Shown: positions 16,690-26,298 of the stretch, in pieces | Numbering within the stretch: position 1 is the stretch's first letter | How the letters are laid out: each line of letters starts with the position of its first letter | Assembly: GCA_001603805.1 (NCBI GenBank) | Contig: LUZY01000003.1 | Span: 248,001 to 312,000, forward strand | Direction of reading: 5' to 3' | Length of the DNA: 64,000 bases | Origin: Deferribacterales bacterium Deferri_01 | GTDB lineage: Bacteria > Chrysiogenota > Deferribacteres > Deferribacterales > Geovibrionaceae | Notes under the pieces: generated by a model | Told to the model about the DNA's origin: nothing | The model's database searches: none | The model's input: only the letters and a program-made list of their open reading frames with translations | Position numbers and translations under genes: made by a program

Positions 16690-16782
16690 AACGTTACTAT
16701 GATTTTTTGCGGTTTCAGAGATATCAGGTGGTTAAAATTTCAGCAGTTATGCTTAAAAAAAGAACGTACGTCTATCGGCTGT

Positions 16783-19700
16783 TTATGTGGCGGAAGGGAG
16801 AATAATTGTCAGAACAGCACCCTGCGAGGTGTTTTCCAAGGTTATGTGACCGCTCATGTTATTTTCTATTACAGTTTTGGACATATACAGTCCGAGTCCT
16901 GTTCCTTTGCCCTGTTCCTTCGTTGTGAAATAAGGGTCAAAAACTTTGGCGGAGTTTTCGGGGGCTACCCCGGTTCCATTGTCTATTATACGTATGATTA
17001 TTTCTGCGTCATTTTTATCTGCTTCAATAGTGATGGAAGGTTCAAACAGATCTTCGGAGCTTCTGCGCTCGTTTATTGAATCTGCTGAATTTTTCAGGGC
17101 AGTGAGTATTACTTGTTTAAAGTCAGAGAGATAACCCTGTACAAGAAATGAGCTGTCCTCAATGAGGACGCCGGAGAGAATATCTGTATAAACTTTTCTG
17201 TCAGTGCCTGAAGTTACAAGGCTTAAGGAGATTCCGTCACTCATTATCCTGCCGGATATCAGCCTTGCGGCGTCTGTTGCGGCGGTAACAGCGCTGAATA
17301 TTGTTCTGCCGTCCATCGGTTTGTAAAATCCGCTGAAATCATCTATGGTTTTAGACAGCATGCTTATCTGGAGCATGGTTTTCTGAACAGTTTCTCTGAC
17401 ATATTCAGGGCTAATTTCCTTATGCTCAAATGCGTCTTCCAGATCCTGAACATAGAGCCCTATGGTGTTTAGCGGCTGTCTCCACTGGTGTGCGATTGAA
17501 CCGAGCATCTCACCCATGGCAGCCAATCTGGACTGCGACATAAACATTATCTCCTGCTGGCGGTGTTTCTCCACTTCCGCAGCTATCTTGCGCTCAAGCT
17601 GGTATTGAACCTCTTTTATCTCTGAAATATCCGTAAAGGTGGCAAGCGCGGCCTGTCTGCCTTCGTAGTTTATACCGCTCAGGGTCATGAAGATGCTTTT
17701 CTGCACACCGTCTCTGCGGTTCAGGCGTATATCCTGAAGTTTTTTTGTGGATCCTTTCGAACCTGTTACGCTGAAACAGGAGTTCTTGACAATACTCTGC
17801 TGTTCCGCAGAAACAAGCTCCCACAAGCTCACAGATTCCAACTCCCTTAAAGAAAATCCGGAGATCTCACATGCCATCGGGTTAGCGTAGTGTATTTTAT
17901 CGCTGAAAACAATTATGCCGACAGGGACTTTTTCCGAAAGCGCACGGAAAAGCTGTTCACTTTCAGATATTTTTTTCTGTAGTTCCATTCTGTTTGTTAT
18001 GTCATAAATAATAAGGAATAGTTGCACATGTTCTTTGAATTTAAGCAGTGTGGAGTGTATTTCAGTTTCTCTCACACTGCCGTCGGGCAGTTCCTGAGTT
18101 ACAGTTCCCTGATGGATAAATCGCTCAAGTGAGAAAGAAAATCCTTTATCTTTTCCATGGATAAAGTCCATTATATTTTTGTTTATAAGCTTGTCTTTGT
18201 CCGTTTGGTAGAACTTCTCAGCGGCGTTGTTTATATCGTGTATTATCCCGCTGACGGGATCAATCAGCATCATCACAGCGGTGTTTTTTATGAACACTTT
18301 TCTGAAAAGCTGTTCATTTTCATTAAACATATTCTCTGCTGTTACAAAACGGTCTATGTTTACCATCGAGCCTCTTATGCCATCGGACTGTCCTTGTTTG
18401 TTTTTGACTTGTCTTACAGTGCTTTCCACCCATATAACTTTACCGTTTTTCTTTCTGATTCTCAAGCGTACGGGTTGTTTATCTGCTTCTGAGCCGTATT
18501 TATGGGTGAACCACTTTTCAGTGTCTGTGTCGTAGATTATTCTGTCCAGAACAGCAGGGGTTTTGTTTAGTTCCTCTTCTGTATAGCCTGTAAGGTTTTT
18601 GCATCCGGACGATATGAACCTGAAGTCACCTTCGGCACCTATCCAGTACTCCATTCCGTTTATTCCGCCGGATATAACCTCGGCAGAGTACAGCGACTCT
18701 TTGCTTTTTTCAGTCAGTTGTCTCATTGTGCGGGCAAGACCCGCCAGCTCCGGTTCTTTTTCCATTTCTGAGAATTTGTCTGCGAGATTGAGTGATTCAG
18801 GATTTATTGCCTCTGCGAGATCTGCCAGTTTTCTTTCAAGCCTTCTGTACAGCAGGAACGAAATAAAGAAACTGCTCAGTAAAATAACGGCAGCAGATGG
18901 AATTACCTCTGTGAGTATCACTTTTCTGGCAGAAAAGACCGATGCTGATGGAACAGAAACGGTCATTATAAACCCTGTGCTTTTTATACGCTCAAAAAAC
19001 AGAAGGTATTCTGTTCCGTTATAATCCGAAGCTAAAATACCTGATTTTTCCTTAAGCATTCTGCCGGTAAAAGGGAGTATATCAGGACTTGTCTGCTGAA
19101 TTCCATTCTGTACATCAATGTCCTGTCCGTCCCTGCTGTCGTATATTGTTTTTCCGGCAGAGTCGGTTATCAATATATTTGCTGAACTTTTCTGAAGCAA
19201 CGGAAGAAGAATATCCTCTGCCATATCTTTACGGAAAGACGCCATACTTATTATTCCGCCGAACATTCCGGCTGTTCCGCCGCTATTGCCTATAATAGTG
19301 GAGGCGGTTACGAAATATTGCGTATCAGAAAAATAAAATTGTTCGGGAACAGATATGTAGACACTTTTGTGATCAGAATTTTGAACTACGGTGCTTTGCC
19401 AGAACTGCTTGTCTTTAAGGGTTAGCAGTTCGGAGTACGGGGATTTATCATCAATACTCACAAGTCCCTTTTTATGGGGGTTGCCGTATCCTGTTGAATA
19501 AAATATTCCTCCGCTGGTTTCACCGCCGGCGAGTATAAAATTATCGTACCTGCCTATGCGCCGTCCAAGCTCATTCTGAAGAAAAGGGCCGATTTTTTTC
19601 CAGTCCATGCTTTTGATTACAGGAGTTTCACTGAGAAGGGTTATATCGTTGGTACGTTCTTTGAGGTAGTTTTCAAAATAAACGGCAGAAATTTTCAGGG

Positions 19701-19836
19701 CACCTGAATATTCGTTTAAAGCAAGTTTTTCCTTTGCTCTTATGCTTTCTCCGAAGGCCAGGGCAATAAATATAAGAGCCGGAACCGAAGCTGAAAGCAG
19801 TATGTTGGCAAAAATATTTTTCTTTAAGTTAAGCAT
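16783..19836 (-). CDS. Membrane sensor histidine kinase with extracytoplasmic sensor and three PAS domains
   Basis: 1017 residues. Order: membrane helix at 10-28; a large periplasmic region of about 270 residues resembling a double Cache sensor (IYDSRDGQDI near 231); second helix at about 306-330; PAS 1 (about 390-495, with a PAC-like IRKKNGKVIWVESTV); PAS 2 (about 508-620); PAS 3 (about 628-740); coiled coil 740-770; phosphoacceptor box SIAHQWRQPLN with His783; then the ATPase domain with N box LTALKNSADS (about 911), DNGTGVAP (952) and GKGTGLGLYMSK (976). The HQWRQPLN H-box is the type found in many Deltaproteobacteria-like and Campylobacter-like kinases. No response regulator is adjacent, so it is an orphan. 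The ribosome site (AGGGTACGCC) is weak. The ligand is unknown. Confidence 0.9.
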   Translation of the reverse strand: MLNLKKNIFANILLSASVPALIFIALAFGESIRAKEKLALNEYSGALKISAVYFENYLKERTNDITLLSETPVIKSMDWKKIGPFLQNELGRRIGRYDNFILAGGETSGGIFYSTGYGNPHKKGLVSIDDKSPYSELLTLKDKQFWQSTVVQNSDHKSVYISVPEQFYFSDTQYFVTASTIIGNSGGTAGMFGGIISMASFRKDMAEDILLPLLQKSSANILITDSAGKTIYDSRDGQDIDVQNGIQQTSPDILPFTGRMLKEKSGILASDYNGTEYLLFFERIKSTGFIMTVSVPSASVFSARKVILTEVIPSAAVILLSSFFISFLLYRRLERKLADLAEAINPESLNLADKFSEMEKEPELAGLARTMRQLTEKSKESLYSAEVISGGINGMEYWIGAEGDFRFISSGCKNLTGYTEEELNKTPAVLDRIIYDTDTEKWFTHKYGSEADKQPVRLRIRKKNGKVIWVESTVRQVKNKQGQSDGIRGSMVNIDRFVTAENMFNENEQLFRKVFIKNTAVMMLIDPVSGIIHDINNAAEKFYQTDKDKLINKNIMDFIHGKDKGFSFSLERFIHQGTVTQELPDGSVRETEIHSTLLKFKEHVQLFLIIYDITNRMELQKKISESEQLFRALSEKVPVGIIVFSDKIHYANPMACEISGFSLRELESVSLWELVSAEQQSIVKNSCFSVTGSKGSTKKLQDIRLNRRDGVQKSIFMTLSGINYEGRQAALATFTDISEIKEVQYQLERKIAAEVEKHRQQEIMFMSQSRLAAMGEMLGSIAHQWRQPLNTIGLYVQDLEDAFEHKEISPEYVRETVQKTMLQISMLSKTIDDFSGFYKPMDGRTIFSAVTAATDAARLISGRIMSDGISLSLVTSGTDRKVYTDILSGVLIEDSSFLVQGYLSDFKQVILTALKNSADSINERRSSEDLFEPSITIEADKNDAEIIIRIIDNGTGVAPENSAKVFDPYFTTKEQGKGTGLGLYMSKTVIENNMSGHITLENTSQGAVLTIILPSAT

Positions 19837-19968
19837 GGCGTACCCTGAATTTAGTGCCTGTTCATAAAATCTTCATGTTAAGTATGCATAATTGCAGATA
19901 TATTTGTAAAGCCTTTTAAATAAATTAAGAAAATATTGAATGATCTGTACATTTATGCTAGGAGTCTC

Positions 19969-20004
19969 ATGATGATTTCAATAAAACGGTACTTGCATCT
20001 ATGA
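19969..20004 (+). CDS. Possible 11-codon coupled leader ORF
   Basis: ATGATG at 19969 follows AGGAG (19960-19964), and the frame ends at a TGA (20002-20004) that overlaps the ATG of the next gene (ATGA). The next gene has no ribosome site of its own, so it is probably translated by coupling to this leader (MMISIKRYLHL, or one residue shorter from the second ATG). Confidence 0.45.
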   Translation: MMISIKRYLHL

Positions 20005-20645
20005 GCTTTGAGAATGCCGTTATTTTTGCCGGATTAATCGGCCAGGCTGTATTCTTTTCAAGATTCATAGTGCAGTGGCTTTCTTCCGAAAAAGAGAAGA
20101 AGAGCGTTATGCCTGTTTCTTTCTGGTATCTCAGTCTGGCGGGGAGCTTCATACTCCTTGCCTACGCAGTTATTGTAAAAGATCCTGTGTTCATAGCCGG
20201 GCAGTCTGCCGGTTTTATCATTTATCTGAGAAATCTTTATTTTATAGCTTTGGAAAAGGGGGTAAAAAAGTCTGTTTTTACCTTTTCTGCTGCAGTTTTT
20301 GTTATAATATACACAGGTGTTTCATGTACTTTGGCATGGTTTGCTCCGTCTTTCAGGCACGAACGTGAAACAAGCCATCTGCTGATGCTGTATATATTAG
20401 GCATAAGCGGTCAGTTTTTTTTCTTTTTAAGGTTTTTTGTTCAGTGGCTTTACACTGAAAAACTTCGCAGAAGCGTTATCCCCGCTGCATTCTGGTATTT
20501 CAGTCTGGCAGGGAGCGTTCTTCTGCTTATGTACTCTGTTCTGGTTCATGATGTTGTTTTTACAGCCGGTCAGATTATAGGCATACTTATTTATTTGAGA
20601 AATATGTACTTTATCCGTAAAGAGAGGTCAGACTCCATTGCTTAG
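20001..20645 (+). CDS. Membrane protein made of two tandem LAB_N domains
   Basis: 214 residues, six or more membrane helices. It is an internal duplication: RFIVQW at residue 21 repeats as RFFVQW at 144, FWYLSLAGS at 41 as FWYFSLAGS at 164, and IYLRNLYFI at 74 as IYLRNMYFI at 197, always offset by 123 residues. Each half matches the lipid-A-biosynthesis N-terminal (LAB_N) pattern normally found as a single domain, sometimes fused to glycosyltransferases. The function is not established; it probably helps position a polyprenyl-linked sugar or lipid A substrate. It overlaps the next gene, an ArnT-like glycosyltransferase, by 8 bases, which supports a shared LPS or envelope-glycan role. Its own ATG lacks a ribosome site (see the leader ORF). 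Confidence 0.85.
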   Translation: MSFENAVIFAGLIGQAVFFSRFIVQWLSSEKEKKSVMPVSFWYLSLAGSFILLAYAVIVKDPVFIAGQSAGFIIYLRNLYFIALEKGVKKSVFTFSAAVFVIIYTGVSCTLAWFAPSFRHERETSHLLMLYILGISGQFFFFLRFFVQWLYTEKLRRSVIPAAFWYFSLAGSVLLLMYSVLVHDVVFTAGQIIGILIYLRNMYFIRKERSDSIA

Positions 20646-22236
20646 TGAACGTAAGGAACGCAGATATTTATTTTATATTGCAGTTTATGTAATTCTCGCA
20701 CTTATATCGTCTTACCATATGACTCTGTTTGAATCAACAGAAGGGCGATATGCTGAAATTGCCCGCGAAATGATGGTGAACGGGAATTTTATGATCCCTG
20801 AATTCAACGGAATAACTCATTTCCACAAGCCTCCTGTTGTATACTGGCTGATAGCCGCCGGTATGAAGCTTTTTGGTATAAACGGTCTGGGTGCAAGATT
20901 TTTCGGCATAATTGCTGCGGCTGTGGCTCTTATATTCACTAGAAAAACTGCCTACCTCCTCACCCGTGACGATAACACAGCCGACTGCGCAGTCCTTGCC
21001 ACCGGTTCAAGCCTGTTATTCCTTTCTGTTTCCAGAGTGGTTGCAATTGATATTTATATAACCACGGTAGTTATTATTGCTCTTTATGTTTTGTTTTCTG
21101 CAGCAGGAGGAGAAAACGGCATTCTGGAGGGGATACTTTTCGGTCTGCTCCTCGGTGTGGGGTTCATGCTAAAAGGACCGATTGTTATTCTGTTCACAGT
21201 TTTGCCGGCTTCCGCTGCTGCGGTTTACAACAAAAACTACCGCAATCTTTTTAATCCGGTATTTTTCTTTTCCTCACTGGCAGTATTCCTTCTGGTTGGT
21301 TTGCCATGGTATATTTATCTTATCTTTAATTATGACGGAATAGTCTCTTATTTCATTGGTTATCAGCTTGTTGACAGGATGACTACCGAGGTTTTTAACC
21401 GTGCTGAACCGTGGTATTTTTATCCCGCTGTGCTTTTCGGTCTGTTTCCTATGTTTGTTTATTCCCTTTACGGCATGGTAAGTGAAAGATTCGCCGGACG
21501 CTACTCGCTCTGGCTGTTTTTTCTGCTTCCTTTTGCGGTATTTCAGTTTTCAGCAAGCAAGCTGGCGTCATATCTTGTGCCGTTCAGCCCGCTTTTAGGC
21601 ATACTTGCCGTATCTGCTGTGATGCGTTTCCGTTCCCATGTGCCTTTATTTTTCGGGCATTTATATATGGCTGTTTTTATAATGGCCCCGGCTGTTGCAG
21701 CCTATGTGCTCGATTTTCTGATTCCTTACAGGCTGTTACTGATGATGACAACTCTGTTGGCGGCAGCAGTTTATATCACTATTCTCGGTGGCTATAGATT
21801 CGGCAGAGGTTTTGTGATAGCCTCCGCATGGACTGTGCTTGTGATCAGCGTTCCCTTATATGTTGTGGGACCCAAAATGGAGGAGGACAGCAAGGGCTTC
21901 AGGCTGCTTTCTGCTGCATCCATGACAGAGAAATACGGAAAAAAGCTTGAAACTGTCTGCTATAAGGCTTTCCTGCCTTCTGTCAGTTTTTACCGTCAGG
22001 AAATTGTCCCGATGATTATTTCCCGCGAGCGTGAGATCCAGTTTGAAAAGGACGATGAATACAAAAAATACTATATTAGAGACCAAAAAGATGCGGTGAG
22101 CTTTTTTGCAGAAAGACCGGAACTCTTTGTTATAACTTCTGAGAACCATGTGGATGAGGTTGAAACGGAGTATGGCTATAACTGCTCTGTTGAATATGAG
22201 ACAAAAAAGGTTAATCTCTACCTCTGCGCACGCTGA
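20638..22236 (+). CDS. GT39/ArnT-like membrane glycosyltransferase
   Basis: 532 residues with about 11 membrane helices, using a TTG start at 20638 behind AGAGAGG. The first periplasmic loop holds TEGRYAEIAREMM (catalytic acidic residue) and HFHKPPVVYWLIA, the ArnT/PMT signature; VVAIDIYIT is the second conserved acidic patch. A C-terminal soluble part of about 130 residues (from about 400) resembles the periplasmic domain of ArnT. Such enzymes transfer a sugar from undecaprenyl or dolichyl-type phosphate to lipid A or another envelope acceptor. The sugar is not predictable; the classic arnBCAD genes for aminoarabinose are absent from the window. It is coupled to the tandem LAB_N gene. Confidence 0.85.
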   Translation: MLSERKERRYLFYIAVYVILALISSYHMTLFESTEGRYAEIAREMMVNGNFMIPEFNGITHFHKPPVVYWLIAAGMKLFGINGLGARFFGIIAAAVALIFTRKTAYLLTRDDNTADCAVLATGSSLLFLSVSRVVAIDIYITTVVIIALYVLFSAAGGENGILEGILFGLLLGVGFMLKGPIVILFTVLPASAAAVYNKNYRNLFNPVFFFSSLAVFLLVGLPWYIYLIFNYDGIVSYFIGYQLVDRMTTEVFNRAEPWYFYPAVLFGLFPMFVYSLYGMVSERFAGRYSLWLFFLLPFAVFQFSASKLASYLVPFSPLLGILAVSAVMRFRSHVPLFFGHLYMAVFIMAPAVAAYVLDFLIPYRLLLMMTTLLAAAVYITILGGYRFGRGFVIASAWTVLVISVPLYVVGPKMEEDSKGFRLLSAASMTEKYGKKLETVCYKAFLPSVSFYRQEIVPMIISREREIQFEKDDEYKKYYIRDQKDAVSFFAERPELFVITSENHVDEVETEYGYNCSVEYETKKVNLYLCAR

Positions 22237-22266
22237 TTCTGTTCATTATCAGTAAATGTCTTCTGA

Positions 22267-22300
22267 CAGGCAGAATCCTGTGAAGGAATCTGCCTGTTCG
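22267..22300 (+). terminator. Probable terminator
   Basis: Stem CAGGCAGA/TCTGCCTG with a 14-base loop followed by TTCGTTT, 30 bases after the glycosyltransferase stop. The T run is weak. Confidence 0.55.
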
Positions 22301-22482
22301 TTTCTCTGCTCTAATACAAAATCTTATAAGTCTGTTTATTTAATCATTTTTCGCCTCTTAAGACGGCGTTTCTCTCTGTTACGAAAGGCTAAACTTTGTT
22401 AAATTTGGTTTGACTAAACCATGTAAACCTGATAAAAAACAGACACATAATTTTGTTTTCATTATTAACCGGAGTTAAGCTG

Positions 22483-23784
22483 ATGATCTGGAATGAAGAG
22501 TTTGAAACCCTGCCCAGAGAGGCATTGGAAGCATTACAGTTCCGCAGGCTGAAGTCACTGCTGGAAACTGTTTATGCGAGAGTGCCTTTTTATAAAGCTA
22601 AGTTTGACGAATGCGGCATCAGGCCTGAAGATCTTAAAACCCTCAGTGATTTGAATAAATTTCCTTTTACATATAAACAGGATCTGCGTGACAACTACCC
22701 GTTTGGAATGTTTGCCGTACCGCAGGAACAAGTGGTGAGGATTCACGCATCCAGCGGAACCACAGGCAAACCCACTGTTGTGGGATATACCCGAAGAGAT
22801 ATAGACACGTGGTCCGAACTGATGGCAAGAACACTGAGCGCAGCAGGCATAGGCAAAGGGGATATCCTTCAAAATGCTTACGGCTACGGGCTTTTTACCG
22901 GCGGTCTCGGCGCTCATTACGGTGCTGAAAAAATAGGCGCCTCTGTTATTCCTATCTCCGGAGGCAATTCCAAACGACAGCTCATGCTTATGAAGGATTT
23001 CGGAACAACTGCTATCTCTTGTACTCCAAGCTATGCTTTAAGCCTTTTTGAAGTGGCTGAAGAGGAAGGGTACGACATAAAGAGCATGCCCATCAAAGTG
23101 GGTGTTTTCGGTGCTGAACCCTGGACAAACGAAATGAGGAACGAAATCGAAGCCAAATGGGGCATTGATGCTGTGGATATTTACGGTCTCAGTGAAATTA
23201 TCGGACCCGGAGTCGGCTTTGAGTGTGTTGAAGCAAAAAATGGAATGCACGTCAGCGAAGACCATTTCATTGTAGAAACAATAGACCCGGATACAGGAGA
23301 GGTTCTGCCTTTCGGTGAACCTGGTGAGCTTGTTTTTACCACCATAACCAAAGAGGCTATCCCTCTCATCCGCTACAGAACAAGAGATATAGCTGTGATA
23401 AACCGCCAGCCCTGTAAATGCGGGCGTACATTTGTCCGCATGAGCAAAGTCATGGGCAGAAGCGATGACATGCTGATAATCCGCGGCGTAAATGTTTTTC
23501 CTTCGCAGATTGAGGCTGTTCTTGTTGATAAAAAAGGAGTTCTTCCTCATTATCTTCTTGAGGTTGACAGGGTGGAGAATCTTGATACCCTTGAAGTTAA
23601 AGTTGAGGTTGAAGGTTCTTTCTTCAGTGATGAAATCAAAGAACTACAGAGACTCACCAGAGAAATAGAGAAAGATATAAAAGACATGATCGGCGTCACC
23701 TGTAAGGTGCGTCTTGTTGAACCCAAATCGATAGCCAGAAGTGAGGGCAAAGCCCAGCGTGTTATCGATAAAAGGAAACTATGA
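22483..23784 (+). CDS. paaK: Phenylacetate-CoA ligase family protein (first copy)
   Basis: An ATP-dependent acyl-CoA ligase of 433 residues; start at 22483 chosen because it follows CGGAG and aligns with the second copy. Family marks: the AMP-forming P-loop [15 protein letters not shown] (about 91), [21 protein letters not shown] (about 206), [22 protein letters not shown], and [20 protein letters not shown] (about 333). PaaK in anaerobes activates phenylacetate or other aryl acids that arise from aromatic amino acids. It forms a cluster with an ACT-domain protein, a branched-chain-amino-acid type ABC transporter and a second ligase, so the set probably imports and activates an aryl or branched-chain acid. 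The substrate is not certain. Confidence 0.93.
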   Translation: MIWNEEFETLPREALEALQFRRLKSLLETVYARVPFYKAKFDECGIRPEDLKTLSDLNKFPFTYKQDLRDNYPFGMFAVPQEQVVRIHASSGTTGKPTVVGYTRRDIDTWSELMARTLSAAGIGKGDILQNAYGYGLFTGGLGAHYGAEKIGASVIPISGGNSKRQLMLMKDFGTTAISCTPSYALSLFEVAEEEGYDIKSMPIKVGVFGAEPWTNEMRNEIEAKWGIDAVDIYGLSEIIGPGVGFECVEAKNGMHVSEDHFIVETIDPDTGEVLPFGEPGELVFTTITKEAIPLIRYRTRDIAVINRQPCKCGRTFVRMSKVMGRSDDMLIIRGVNVFPSQIEAVLVDKKGVLPHYLLEVDRVENLDTLEVKVEVEGSFFSDEIKELQRLTREIEKDIKDMIGVTCKVRLVEPKSIARSEGKAQRVIDKRKL

Positions 23785-23793
23785 GGTGCAGAA

Positions 23794-24225
23794 ATGAAAA
23801 TCACCCAGATTTCAGTATTTATCGAAAATGAATCAGGCAGGCTTCACGAAGTAACAGGGCTTCTTGGGGATAACAACATAAACATCAGGGCACTGTCCCT
23901 TGCGGATACTTCTGATTTTGGAATACTCAGGCTTATTGTAAACGAGCCTGACAAAGCTTACCGTCTTCTCCGTGAAAATGAGTTTACAGTGGGCAGAACA
24001 GAGGTCCTCGCTGTTGAGGTGCCGGACAATCCCGGCGGGCTTGCAGGCGTTCTCGGCACTCTGAGCAAGTCGTCCATCAATGTTGAATATATGTATGCAC
24101 TTGTGGAGAGAAGCACTGACTGCGCTGTGATGATTTTCCGTTTCGATGATACATCCAGAGCTGTGGATGTTCTCACCGCAAGTGGTTACAAGCTTAAAAA
24201 AGGCGAACAGATCTACGAGATATAA
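23794..24225 (+). CDS. Tandem ACT-domain amino-acid-binding protein
   Basis: 143 residues made of two ACT domains (about 1-70 and 71-143): ITQISVFIENESGRLHEVTG begins the first and VEVPDNPGGLAGVLGTLSK the second. Stand-alone double ACT proteins bind amino acids and are frequently encoded next to phenylacetate-CoA ligase genes, as here, 9 bases after paaK. It probably acts as a small-molecule sensor or an allosteric subunit for the pathway, perhaps responding to an aromatic or branched-chain amino acid. The partner is unknown. No catalytic domain is present. Confidence 0.9.
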   Translation: MKITQISVFIENESGRLHEVTGLLGDNNINIRALSLADTSDFGILRLIVNEPDKAYRLLRENEFTVGRTEVLAVEVPDNPGGLAGVLGTLSKSSINVEYMYALVERSTDCAVMIFRFDDTSRAVDVLTASGYKLKKGEQIYEI

Positions 24226-24313
24226 TATTTATCATGTGTTCTTGCGCTCACCTTTAAGGGGTGTGTAATGGTTGCCGTTATGATTGCGGCTATTATAAAA
24301 AACGGGGGCGGAA

Positions 24314-25435
24314 ATGGTGCGTATTCTTGCGGTTATGGTAATTATCCTTTCATGTCTGACGGCATTTGCCGGAGAAGTGAAGCTCGGAGCTTTATTTTCT
24401 GAAACAGGTCCGGCGTCTTATCTCGGGCATCCTGAAAAGCTCACTGCTGAAATGCTTGTGGCGGAGATTAATGCCGCCGGCGGAATCAACGGGGACAAGG
24501 TTGTCCTTGTTTCCTATGACACCCAAGGGGACGAGCAGAGAACAATCAACTATTTCAAAAGGCTGGCGACAAAAGACAAAGTATTTGCCGTAATCGGACC
24601 CACAACCACAGGTTCAAGCCTTGCCGTGAAAGACCTTGCGGAAAAGTTTAATACTCCTCTCATAAGCTGTGCAGCCAGTGCCACAATTGTCACACCCGTT
24701 AATAAATATGTTTTCAAAACTCCTCAGAGCGATATTCATGCTGCTGAGACGATATTTAAATATATGAAGTCAAAAGGTATGAAAAAAGCGGCGATAATCA
24801 CTGCTCAGAACGGCTTCGGAGTCACCGGAAGGGATGCTCTCATAGAGGGTGCAAAAGTTCAGGGAATAGAGATTGTTTCTGATGAAAAATTCGGTGATAA
24901 AGACAAGGACATGACAAGCCAGCTCAGTAAAATCAAATCCGCTTCACCTGATGCAGTTATATGCTGGGGTGTTGGTCCTGCTCCGGCTATAGTTGCAAAA
25001 AATGCCAAGGATTTAGGTATAAATAATCTTTTCATGAGCCACGGTGTTGCCTCCATGAAGTTTGTTGAGCTTGCGGGAACATCCGCAGACGGACTCAAGC
25101 TCCCCGCTGGAAGACTTATCGTGGCGGACAGACTGGCGGATAGTGACCCGTTTAAGCCTGTGCTTATGCAATATAAAAAGGATTACGAGGGAAAGTTTAA
25201 TATGCCTGTTTCCGCTTTCGGCGGACACGCTTATGACGCTTTCTCCCTGTTTAAGCTTGCTTACGAAAAATCCGGTGCTGACAAGGATAAGTTCCTTGCT
25301 GCCCTTGCCGGAACAAAAAACTTTAAAGGAACAGCCGGAGAGTTTAATATGACGGAAACAGATCACAACGGTCTTACATCCGATGCGTTTATTATGGTCG
25401 AAATCAGAGACGGAAAATTTGAGATAGCACAATAA
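24314..25435 (+). CDS. livK: Branched-chain amino-acid ABC transporter, periplasmic binding protein
   Basis: 373 residues with a signal peptide (MVRILAVMVIILSCLTAFAG, cleavage after AFA); no lipobox cysteine, so soluble periplasmic. The type I periplasmic-binding fold is seen in VKLGALFSETGPASYLG, AEINAAGGINGDKV, VIGPTTTGSSLAV, and AFGGHAYDAFSLF. It delivers ligand to LivHMGF, encoded directly downstream with overlapping stops and starts. The exact ligand is unknown; because the operon lies between two paaK genes, an aryl acid or aromatic amino acid is as plausible as leucine. The gap from 24226 to 24313 holds only the ribosome site and a chance small ORF. Confidence 0.92.
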   Translation: MVRILAVMVIILSCLTAFAGEVKLGALFSETGPASYLGHPEKLTAEMLVAEINAAGGINGDKVVLVSYDTQGDEQRTINYFKRLATKDKVFAVIGPTTTGSSLAVKDLAEKFNTPLISCAASATIVTPVNKYVFKTPQSDIHAAETIFKYMKSKGMKKAAIITAQNGFGVTGRDALIEGAKVQGIEIVSDEKFGDKDKDMTSQLSKIKSASPDAVICWGVGPAPAIVAKNAKDLGINNLFMSHGVASMKFVELAGTSADGLKLPAGRLIVADRLADSDPFKPVLMQYKKDYEGKFNMPVSAFGGHAYDAFSLFKLAYEKSGADKDKFLAALAGTKNFKGTAGEFNMTETDHNGLTSDAFIMVEIRDGKFEIAQ

Positions 25436-26298
25436 TGCAGTTCTTATATTCAGGGCTCACCGGAGGCAGTATCTATGCTCTGGTAGCCCTAGGCTACAAT
25501 ATTATCTACAATACAACCGGACTTATCAATTTTGCTCAGGGTGAATTTGTCATGCTGGGCGGAATGCTGATCTACACGCTTTTTGCCGTATTCGGAATGC
25601 CTTTTATCATCGCCTTTCCTCTGGCGGTAGTCACCGCTCTTATTGTGGGTCTGCTGTTTGAAAGGGTATTCATTAACCTAGTGAGGGTGAAGAGTGATAT
25701 TAATCTGATCACTGTAACAATTGCCGCTTCCATACTGCTTAGGGATTTTGCCATGCACATATGGGGCAGGGATACAGTTACAGTGGGCGAGTTTATGCCT
25801 GTGAAAAGCATCGAACTCCCCGGAGGAGTTATCTCAAACCAGAGCATAATGGTTATTGCTGTGGGGGCGTGTATAGCTTTTATTCTGCATCTTTTCCTGA
25901 AAAGGAGCAAATATGGGCGTGCCATGCGTGCCTGTTTCGATGATATGACCGCCGCCGGAATCTGCGGCATAAACGCTGTGATGGTTCGTGTGATGAGCTT
26001 TGGTGTGGCAGCTGCTGTTGGAGCCGCTGCGGGCGTTCTCATATCACCCATAACATTTGTGACATATGACGATGGTTTAATGATTGGGCTTAAGGGCTTT
26101 GCCGCCGCTATTCTGGGCGGACTTGGGAGCTTCTGGGGCGCAGTGGCAGGGGGAATTCTTCTCGGACTGCTGGAAAGCTTCGCAGCGACTATAATGCCCT
26201 CCGGCTACAAAGATGCCATCGCATTTGTTGTAATACTGCTGATTCTGTTTGTGAAGCCTGCGGGTCTGTTCGGTAAAAGGATGGCGAAAAGAGTATGA
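25435..26298 (+). CDS. livH: Branched-chain amino-acid ABC transporter permease
   Basis: 287 residues, about eight membrane helices. It opens with FLYSGLTGGSIYALVALGYN and TGLINFAQGEFVMLGG, diagnostic of LivH, and contains AAILGGLGSFWGAVAGGILLGL, the EAA-like cytoplasmic loop that contacts the ATPases. Its ATG overlaps the last base of the livK stop (TAATG), and its end overlaps livM by 4 bases. Confidence 0.95.
   Translation: MQFLYSGLTGGSIYALVALGYNIIYNTTGLINFAQGEFVMLGGMLIYTLFAVFGMPFIIAFPLAVVTALIVGLLFERVFINLVRVKSDINLITVTIAASILLRDFAMHIWGRDTVTVGEFMPVKSIELPGGVISNQSIMVIAVGACIAFILHLFLKRSKYGRAMRACFDDMTAAGICGINAVMVRVMSFGVAAAVGAAAGVLISPITFVTYDDGLMIGLKGFAAAILGGLGSFWGAVAGGILLGLLESFAATIMPSGYKDAIAFVVILLILFVKPAGLFGKRMAKRV

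Noticed and set aside
24267-24402. 45-codon ORF with AAGGGG in front of livK
   Set aside because: It runs into livK in another frame; no family support, and the livK start has its own G-rich ribosome site.
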